From Desulfocicer vacuolatum DSM 3385 (GTDB lineage Bacteria > Desulfobacterota > Desulfobacteria > Desulfobacterales > SURF-7), in contig CAMBQS010000066.1 in assembly GCA_945870015.1 (NCBI GenBank), positions 1 to 12,512 on the forward strand: 12,512 nt of DNA, given 5' to 3'. The notes below the pieces were generated by a model. It had not been told where the DNA came from. It made no database searches and was given only the letters and a program-made list of their open reading frames with translations. Below are positions 1 through 5,364 of this stretch, in pieces. Both the position numbers and the translations under genes were made by a program. Every line of letters starts with the position of its first letter. Position 1 is the stretch's first letter.

Positions 1-2438
1 GAAAAAGGTTCCCATTCAGGTTTGTGCATGGAATTGTATACCACTGCAAACATGAGAGATAGAATATCATGAACCGTCAGCTTTACACCGGGTTGGTCAA
101 GCCGGCTTGAAAAATCCGTTAATACCATACTCTGAAGTTTCAACCGTTCAAGGGTTTGAAGCACCTTGATCTGTTCGGATTTGCCTGATGGCAGGGAATC
201 CGCCCGATTTTCCCATTTTGCTTTCAGAGAAATGATTTGTTGATAGGAAGCGGTGGTTAATTGCCGGGAATTCTGATCACCTGGAAATGCAGTCTGGGAA
301 TCGATCTGTTTTTTGATTGCGCTGATGATCTTCTGGTTTGTCTGAGAAACCTCCTTTTGAAACATTTTTTTGATGTTGTCGGATAATCTCAGCTTCAGGG
401 ATTTTAGATAAAAGGCTTTTTTTTGTGTCTGCAATGTGAAATCTTCGATTGCACATTGCCAGAACATCTGACTGACTTCTTGAATGATGGTCTCCGGCGG
501 TTTTTTTTCAGCCATGTACTGATGAATGGTTTTAACAATGGTGGGGAACAGTTTTCCTGTTTTTTGAAACAGGGTTTTTCCGATTGCCACCTTGTATATC
601 ATCCCGATGGTTGCCTGCCAGTCCTGAAGATGGAAGATACCTGGCAGATCGTCATATACAAGTGAGAGCATCGGGTTGTCAAACAGATGGGTGGGAGTCG
701 CATAATTCGGTGTTCCTCCAAGCTGCGGCTGCGGGATTTTTTGCCCCTCCAAAACAGTGTAATCCACTGCTGTTTCCACATCGATCAGACCGATGCTGAA
801 TTTTTCAACAGATGAAAGGAAATGGGGATAATCTGTCGGGTCACCTGCAATCAGCAGATTGTCCGGTTTTAAATCCCGCATGGCGATTTTCTTTTCTCCC
901 AGCCAGGCAAGCAGAATGAGAATGTTTGTTGAAATACTTTCCAGTTGTGCCCTGTTTTGGGCAAAACTGATATCGCGGACATATTTGTGAACCACTTTTT
1001 TATAGAGAGCGATCTCCTTCGCGTTCCGGTTAAACAGTTCCCCGGCGGTTTTGTTCACTTTTTCCGCCTGTGTCCGGGAGAGAAGTTTTTCATCCGTTTT
1101 TACGGTGTTTCCCGCCAGGCACAGTAAATACCAGTTTCTGATCTGGTAAGGCTGCACCTGAACCGGAGGCTCCATCGCGGCCATCCAGTTTCGAATTTCC
1201 GTCTCAAAATCCGCATAGATTTCCTGCATCTTGTCGCAGATATTGCTGTTGGATTGACCGTACCTTCCGGCAAATCCCGGCAAATCCCATATGATACCCG
1301 GGTTTTGAATGATTTCTTCATTCAGCTTCTGATTCAGATCATGCAGATTATCAACGATATGTCCCAGGAAAAAGTATTTGGAAAGATCCATGAAAAAAAC
1401 AAAGCCCCCCCCGATTTTAAGGTATTCCTGGAGGGCCGGGCGTGTCCCGAGAAGACGAATATATTTTTCTTCCAGTTTTTCAAGAGAGATCTTTTCCGCT
1501 CCCGGAAAGGTATATATTCTTTGGAGGATTACGGAGATTTTCGGAACAATGCATTTCTTGGGGGCCAGTTTATCGACAATCCTGCCTTCATTTTTAATGC
1601 CGTCAATATAGGCTTGAAAATCATTCAAGGGCCTGGGGGGAATCTTGACGACAATATGCACATCATAAATTACATAAAAGCATTTGCTTTTGCTGCCGCT
1701 TTCTTCACCAAGGGGGCCGATGCTCATTCTCCGTTTGACCCATTCCCCGTTGTGCAGAATGCGAAGCTGATAGATCTGGTTGGATCCAATGGTTTTGGCT
1801 TCCACTGGAAAGAGACTGGATGCCGCATCCGGTGCTGCGCCTGTCTGGAGTCTGAACAGTTCAAGGAAGAATTTCACAATTCTTATTGTGTCTGAAGTAT
1901 CCTGAGCCTCCTCCTTTTTTTTCAGGACAGGAACAGTAGATTCCGGTACTGTTTTTGGGTTTGAGATTGTTTCTTCCTGTTTTTTTTTGCGGGTGGATCG
2001 GAACTTCCGTGCAATGAGGTAACCGGCTGGAACAAAAATAAGGAGGAGCAACCAGAGATAATTTCCGTTTTGAAACACCGAAAACCGGTTTTGTATCCGG
2101 GTAATTTTTTCCTTACCGGATTTTATCTGTTTTTTAACCGTTTCTTTTGCAAGGGTTGCATAACAGGATAGAAACGCCTCACCACTGGTTGTCTGGCCGG
2201 CATCGCCATAACCAATATGCTCCACTTCCTCCCTGGGCAGGACTTTGGTAAGACCATCCTGTTGATAGTAAACCAGATTTTCCCCCTCGCTGGTTTTTTC
2301 GGAGATCACGATGCGGCTGTCTTTCAAATACAGGGTATCTCTTGGTATCTCCCACTCATAACTCAGAAACAACAGGAAGGTTGTGGTAAGTATTCCAAGA
2401 ATAAGGAACAGCAGAAATAAGGTGCTTTTTTTTATCAT
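1..2438 (-). CDS. Membrane-anchored serine/threonine protein kinase-like protein (C-terminus beyond the window)
   Basis: The frame is open from the ATG at 2438 to the left edge, giving 812 visible residues. Residues about 5-27 and 127-144 are strongly hydrophobic, consistent with two membrane segments around a short (~100 residue) extracytoplasmic loop. Residues 145-190 are basic and polar. A kinase-like domain follows: a degenerate glycine-rich stretch, a VVKI motif with Lys265 in the place of the ATP-binding lysine, a catalytic loop MRDLKPDN with Asp522, DVE at 553-555 in place of DFG, and GGTPNYATP at 574-582 resembling the activation-segment GTxxYxAPE. After about residue 650 the protein is helical and charged, with no domain I recognise. 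The catalytic Asp, the metal Asp and the Lys are present, so activity is plausible, but HRD is MRD and DFG is DVE. No good Shine-Dalgarno precedes the ATG; the start is chosen because the membrane segment begins right after it. The substrate is unknown. Confidence 0.85.
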   Translation of the reverse strand, partial: MIKKSTLFLLFLILGILTTTFLLFLSYEWEIPRDTLYLKDSRIVISEKTSEGENLVYYQQDGLTKVLPREEVEHIGYGDAGQTTSGEAFLSCYATLAKETVKKQIKSGKEKITRIQNRFSVFQNGNYLWLLLLIFVPAGYLIARKFRSTRKKKQEETISNPKTVPESTVPVLKKKEEAQDTSDTIRIVKFFLELFRLQTGAAPDAASSLFPVEAKTIGSNQIYQLRILHNGEWVKRRMSIGPLGEESGSKSKCFYVIYDVHIVVKIPPRPLNDFQAYIDGIKNEGRIVDKLAPKKCIVPKISVILQRIYTFPGAEKISLEKLEEKYIRLLGTRPALQEYLKIGGGFVFFMDLSKYFFLGHIVDNLHDLNQKLNEEIIQNPGIIWDLPGFAGRYGQSNSNICDKMQEIYADFETEIRNWMAAMEPPVQVQPYQIRNWYLLCLAGNTVKTDEKLLSRTQAEKVNKTAGELFNRNAKEIALYKKVVHKYVRDISFAQNRAQLESISTNILILLAWLGEKKIAMRDLKPDNLLIAGDPTDYPHFLSSVEKFSIGLIDVETAVDYTVLEGQKIPQPQLGGTPNYATPTHLFDNPMLSLVYDDLPGIFHLQDWQATIGMIYKVAIGKTLFQKTGKLFPTIVKTIHQYMAEKKPPETIIQEVSQMFWQCAIEDFTLQTQKKAFYLKSLKLRLSDNIKKMFQKEVSQTNQKIISAIKKQIDSQTAFPGDQNSRQLTTASYQQIISLKAKWENRADSLPSGKSEQIKVLQTLERLKLQSMVLTDFSSRLDQPGVKLTVHDILSLMFAVVYNSMHKPEWEPF

Positions 2439-2490
2439 AGTTCAGGTGATCTGTTTTTTCCCGGTCTTTTCAATGGATGCTGATGTAGGT

Positions 2491-2520
2491 CATATAGCTG
2501 TATTTTAAGATTCATGTCAA
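2491..2520 (-). promoter_or_regulatory. Predicted sigma70 promoter of the kinase gene
   Basis: Read on the minus strand, a perfect TTGACA (2520-2515) is followed after 18 nt by TATATG (2496-2491, 4/6 to consensus). Transcription would start near 2484, leaving a leader of about 46 nt before the ATG at 2438. This is prediction from consensus only. The spacer is one longer than optimal. Confidence 0.5.
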
Positions 2521-2615
2521 TTGATAATCCATCGGGTTTTTGATTTTTTAATGGATTTCCGGTTCTTTATGTCAATATCATGGGTCTTGCTTGATTTGCC
2601 TTGCGATGGATAAAC

Positions 2616-2647
2616 TTTACATACACATTTACATTGACATTTACATT
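2616..2647 (+). repeat. Three tandem 12-bp-period direct repeats upstream of lexA, candidate operator
   Basis: TTTACATACACA (2616-2627), TTTACATTGACA (2628-2639) and TTTACATT (2640-2647) are tandem copies of the same unit; the last is partial. The middle copy contains the -35 hexamer of the predicted lexA promoter, so a protein bound here would block polymerase. Which protein, if any, binds is unknown. LexA sites are usually palindromic, whereas this is a direct repeat. Confidence 0.45.
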
Positions 2648-2662
2648 ATGGGAAGATACAGT
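2634..2662 (+). promoter_or_regulatory. Predicted promoter of the lexA-DUF72-imuB-dnaE operon
   Basis: TTGACA at 2634-2639 is a perfect -35 box. After a 17-nt spacer comes TACAGT at 2657-2662 (4/6 to TATAAT). The start would fall near 2669, about 20 nt before the ATG at 2690, which agrees with the chosen lexA start and with the AAAAGGA ribosome site. The -10 overlaps the palindrome at 2655-2665 and the -35 lies in the direct repeats, as expected for a repressible promoter. Confidence 0.55.
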
Positions 2663-2665
2663 ATC
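2655..2665 (+). promoter_or_regulatory. Small perfect palindrome over the -10 box, candidate LexA operator
   Basis: GATAC-A-GTATC is a perfect 5-1-5 inverted repeat centred on the predicted -10 of the lexA operon. It contains TACAGTA, which is also half of the E. coli SOS box, but the other half at the required spacing is absent. A LexA operator is therefore only a suggestion from its position and symmetry. Confidence 0.3.
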
Positions 2666-2689
2666 ACAAGAAAACCAAAAGGAACGATG

Positions 2690-3331
2690 ATGGATGAAGT
2701 AACCCCCAAACAACAGCTTTTCCTCAATTATCTGGAAAAGGAGATTTCCCGGACCGGCAAGTCGCCAAGTTTACGCCGGGCTGCTTCCGATATGGGCGTG
2801 AGCCATGCTGCTGTTTCCCAGATGATCCGGATATTGGAAACAAAAGGGATGCTCAGGCGGGATGGCGTTTACAGCCGCAAGATCCTGCTTCTGAACCATC
2901 TCCGGAAGACTACAGGCAAGATGCGGTGGCGGGAGGTGCCGGTTATCGGCAATATCGCCGCTGGATTGCCCTTGTATGCCCAGCAGGAATGGGCCGGCAG
3001 TGTGGTTCTGGATACGGATATTTACCGGGGGGCAAACCTGTTCGCCTTGAAGATCCGGGGCGATTCCATGAAAAATGCGGGAATACTGGATGGAGATATT
3101 GCCATTTGTGAGCCAAGACAGTTTGCATCCAACAATGAGATTGTCGTTGCCCTGATTCACCAGGAAGAGGCAACGGTCAAACGTTTCTTTTTACGGGAAA
3201 ACCGGATTGAGCTTTATCCGGAAAATCCGGATTTTACACCCATGTCCTATTCATTTAATGAAGTGCTGATCCAGGGAAAGGTTGTGGGTGTTCAGCGTGG
3301 ACCGGATGTCATGGAAAGAATATGTGGATAA
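2690..3331 (+). CDS. lexA: LexA-type SOS repressor (self-cleaving, S24 peptidase family)
   Basis: This is a 213-residue protein. Residues 1-66 form a winged-helix DNA-binding domain (TPKQQLFLNYL, then a helix-turn-helix around SLRRAASDMGVSHAAVSQMI). The C-terminal part is the LexA/S24 latent protease: cleavage bond Ala91-Gly92 in NIAAGLP, nucleophile Ser126 in GDSM, and general base Lys164 in ATVKRF. The distance from the scissile Gly to the Ser (34) equals that in E. coli LexA. Family role: repress target promoters and cleave itself when RecA filaments form on damaged DNA. The ATG at 2690 is preferred because AAAAGGA (2677-2683) lies 6 nt upstream; 2687 is equally in frame. Longer starts at 2648 or 2591 would overlap the promoter. 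It heads the operon and is presumably autoregulated. It is likely a cassette-specific LexA, since a housekeeping copy may exist elsewhere. Confidence 0.92.
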   Translation: MDEVTPKQQLFLNYLEKEISRTGKSPSLRRAASDMGVSHAAVSQMIRILETKGMLRRDGVYSRKILLLNHLRKTTGKMRWREVPVIGNIAAGLPLYAQQEWAGSVVLDTDIYRGANLFALKIRGDSMKNAGILDGDIAICEPRQFASNNEIVVALIHQEEATVKRFFLRENRIELYPENPDFTPMSYSFNEVLIQGKVVGVQRGPDVMERICG

Positions 3332-3332
3332 T

Positions 3333-4178
3333 ATGATGGAAGAAATTTCAAAAAAAAAAGATTCTCCGGCTTCCTGCAGGATTCATGTTGGCACCAGCGG
3401 TTATGCATATGCAGAGTGGGTGGATGCCGGCTTTTATCCGGCCGGTACAAAATCCAATCAGATGCTTCCGCTGTATGCAAAGCAGTTCTCCATTACCGAA
3501 CTCAATTATACATGGTACCGGATGCCGGAACCTGAAACCATTGAGCGCCAGCGTCAACAGGCTGGCTCCGGTTTTCTGTTCACCGCCAAGCTGATCCGTA
3601 CGCTTACCCATGAAATCGATCCGGAGAAATGGCAGAAGGAGGCACTTCGCTATCGGGAGGGAATGGCCCCGCTGCTCCAGAGTAAACAGCTTTCGGCTGT
3701 GCTGATTCAACTCCCTCCTTCTTTTGCCCGGACACAGGTAAACCGTACGCACCTGTCGCTTCTGCTGGACAGCCTTGACGGGCTTCCCCTGGCAGTGGAA
3801 TTTCGTCATCGATCCTGGGCAGTGGATCGGGTTTTTGATGAACTGGAGCGCCGTCAGGTATGCCTGGTCAGCGTGGATGAACCGGATTTGCCGGGTCTGT
3901 TCCCGGCGCTGGATGTTGTGACCTGCCCGGATCTGTTTTATGTGCGTTTTCATGGCCGGAATGATCGGGGATGGCGGTCCGGGAATATGCAGAAGCAGTT
4001 TGATTACTGCTATTCAGATGATCAGCTCCGGGAATGGATCGAAAAAAGAATTATTCCCATGAGCAGCCGGGCAGGGAAAGGGGTTATTTTTTTTAATAAT
4101 CATGTCCGGGCCCAGGCTGCGGGAAATTCGCTGCAATTGTGCCGGCTTCTTTCAAAGGAAGGTCTGGAGAGCGGATAA
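3333..4178 (+). CDS. DUF72 (YecE-family) TIM-barrel protein
   Basis: This 281-residue protein matches DUF72/YecE along its whole length. Visible signatures are GTSGYAYAEW near the N-terminus, ITELNYTWYRMP (family: VELNsTFYrlP), QLPPSF, AVEFRHRSW, VSVDEP, YVRFHGRND and a C-terminal VIFFNNHVRAQAAGNS. The family folds as a TIM-type beta/alpha barrel; to my knowledge its biochemical function is not established. The start at 3333 lies 1 nt after the lexA stop; the ATG at 3336 is also possible, and a longer overlapping frame from 3282 is less likely. The ribosome site is weak (GGA at 3326-3328), so translation may be coupled to lexA. It stands where imuA normally sits, which suggests a role in DNA damage tolerance. 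That role is inference. A run of ten A (3350-3359) lies near its start. Confidence 0.88.
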   Translation: MMEEISKKKDSPASCRIHVGTSGYAYAEWVDAGFYPAGTKSNQMLPLYAKQFSITELNYTWYRMPEPETIERQRQQAGSGFLFTAKLIRTLTHEIDPEKWQKEALRYREGMAPLLQSKQLSAVLIQLPPSFARTQVNRTHLSLLLDSLDGLPLAVEFRHRSWAVDRVFDELERRQVCLVSVDEPDLPGLFPALDVVTCPDLFYVRFHGRNDRGWRSGNMQKQFDYCYSDDQLREWIEKRIIPMSSRAGKGVIFFNNHVRAQAAGNSLQLCRLLSKEGLESG

Positions 4179-4179
4179 G

Positions 4180-5364
4180 ATGCGGTCACGATCCATTATT
4201 CATCTGAATGTGGCTGATTTTGCCGTTGCCATCGAGCGTCAGGCAGATTGCCGGTTGCGGAACTGTCCGGTGATTATCGCCCCGGAAGTGGCTGCCCGGG
4301 CCGAGGTGTATGATATGAGTGAGGAGGCTTATCAGGATGGTGTCCGAAAGGGAATGCCCCTGAAAAAAGCTCTCCGTTTCTGCTCCGGCGCCAAAGTATT
4401 ACCCCCCCATCCGGATCGGTATGAACAGGCCATGATGGAATGTTTCAAGAGGGTGTTGCCCTATTCCCCGCTGGCGGAAATGACGGATCAAAAGGGACAT
4501 ATTTTTGTGGATGTCACCGGAAGCAGCAGGCTGTTCGGGCCGCCTCCGGATATTGCCTGGCGCATTCGCAGTGCGTTTCGTTCGGAAATGGGTCTGGACC
4601 CGATCTGGTCTGTGGCATCGAACAAACTGGTGGCCAAGGTTGCTACCCGTCTGGTCAAGCCATCCGGAGAATATATTGTTCGGGAAGGGGAGGAAACGCA
4701 TTTTTTACAACCCCTGCCACTGTATCTTGTGCCGGGTATACTTCCGGAAGACCGGAAACAATTCGGAGAGTTCAATCTCTCTTTTGCCGGTCAGGTGGCC
4801 GGACTTACTATGGAACAACTAGATCTGATTTTTGGAAGACGCGGCCAGACCTTATTCAATCTTGTACGTGGGGTTGATCTGTCACCGGTACAATCTTTCT
4901 GTCTGAAAAAGAAGGGGATCTGCTTTGATCATGTGTTCGGCACCGATACCGGTCAGGTGGCCGTGGTGGAAGGGGTTTTGTATTGCCTGGTGGAAAAGAT
5001 CGGCTCCCTGCTCCGCAGGCAGCGGCTTTCCGCAAAGAATCTCGGGTTGATCCTTGACTTTTCGGATGGGAAACGCATTGCCAGGCAGGCTGCTGCCAGA
5101 CCGCCTGTCCATGATGATTTTTCCCTGTTTTCGGTTGCAAAACTTGCCCTGAAACGGGCCTGGACCCGAAGGGTACGGATCCGGCATATGTCGCTGAGTT
5201 GTAGCTGTTATGAGTCAAAGTCGTTACAACTGGAGCTTTTTGCCGGGTCACGGGCGGAAAAGGAAAAAAAAGAACAATTGATGAGTGCCCTTGATCGGGT
5301 TCGTCAGCGGTTCGGTTCGGGTTCTGTCCGGACAGGGCGAACATTTTCCCTGGATGCAGCATGA
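4180..5364 (+). CDS. imuB: ImuB-like Y-family DNA polymerase homologue, probably non-catalytic
   Basis: This 394-residue protein has Y-family architecture: N-terminal palm IIHLNVADFAVAIER, then FVDVTGSSRLFG, the ASNKLVAKVATRLVKPSG block, a helix-hairpin-helix region, and a little-finger domain. By eye alignment to E. coli DinB the three metal carboxylates are lost: the first Asp is Asn10, and the SLDE acidic pair falls on Gly106-His107. This resembles ImuB, which is a polymerase-dead adaptor, and SSRLFG is also ImuB-like. QLELF at 350-354 fits the sliding-clamp binding motif QL[SD]LF. The tail after it is only 40 residues and DinB-like (a helix ending in RQRFGSGSVRTG), so the longer ImuA-contacting extension of classical ImuB is missing. 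The ATG at 4180 is 1 nt after the DUF72 stop, with GGAG about 11 nt upstream. The stop overlaps the next start. A catalytically active DinB is the less likely alternative. Confidence 0.85.
   Translation: MRSRSIIHLNVADFAVAIERQADCRLRNCPVIIAPEVAARAEVYDMSEEAYQDGVRKGMPLKKALRFCSGAKVLPPHPDRYEQAMMECFKRVLPYSPLAEMTDQKGHIFVDVTGSSRLFGPPPDIAWRIRSAFRSEMGLDPIWSVASNKLVAKVATRLVKPSGEYIVREGEETHFLQPLPLYLVPGILPEDRKQFGEFNLSFAGQVAGLTMEQLDLIFGRRGQTLFNLVRGVDLSPVQSFCLKKKGICFDHVFGTDTGQVAVVEGVLYCLVEKIGSLLRRQRLSAKNLGLILDFSDGKRIARQAAARPPVHDDFSLFSVAKLALKRAWTRRVRIRHMSLSCSCYESKSLQLELFAGSRAEKEKKEQLMSALDRVRQRFGSGSVRTGRTFSLDAA

Noticed and set aside
1254..1895. 213-codon open frame on the plus strand
   Set aside because: It lies opposite the kinase gene, whose frame holds clear kinase motifs across the same stretch. 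No domain is visible in the plus-strand product.
2526..2557. AATCCAT ... ATGGATT inverted repeat with an 18-nt loop
   Set aside because: It is short, widely spaced and AT-rich. It lies upstream of both genes, so it is not a terminator for either. Likely chance.
2439..2689. E. coli-type SOS box before lexA
   Set aside because: No CTGT-N8-ACAG site was found. Only a TACAGTA half-match inside a short palindrome is present.
3348..3953. 201-codon open frame on the minus strand
   Set aside because: It is antisense to the DUF72 gene, which matches its family over the full length.
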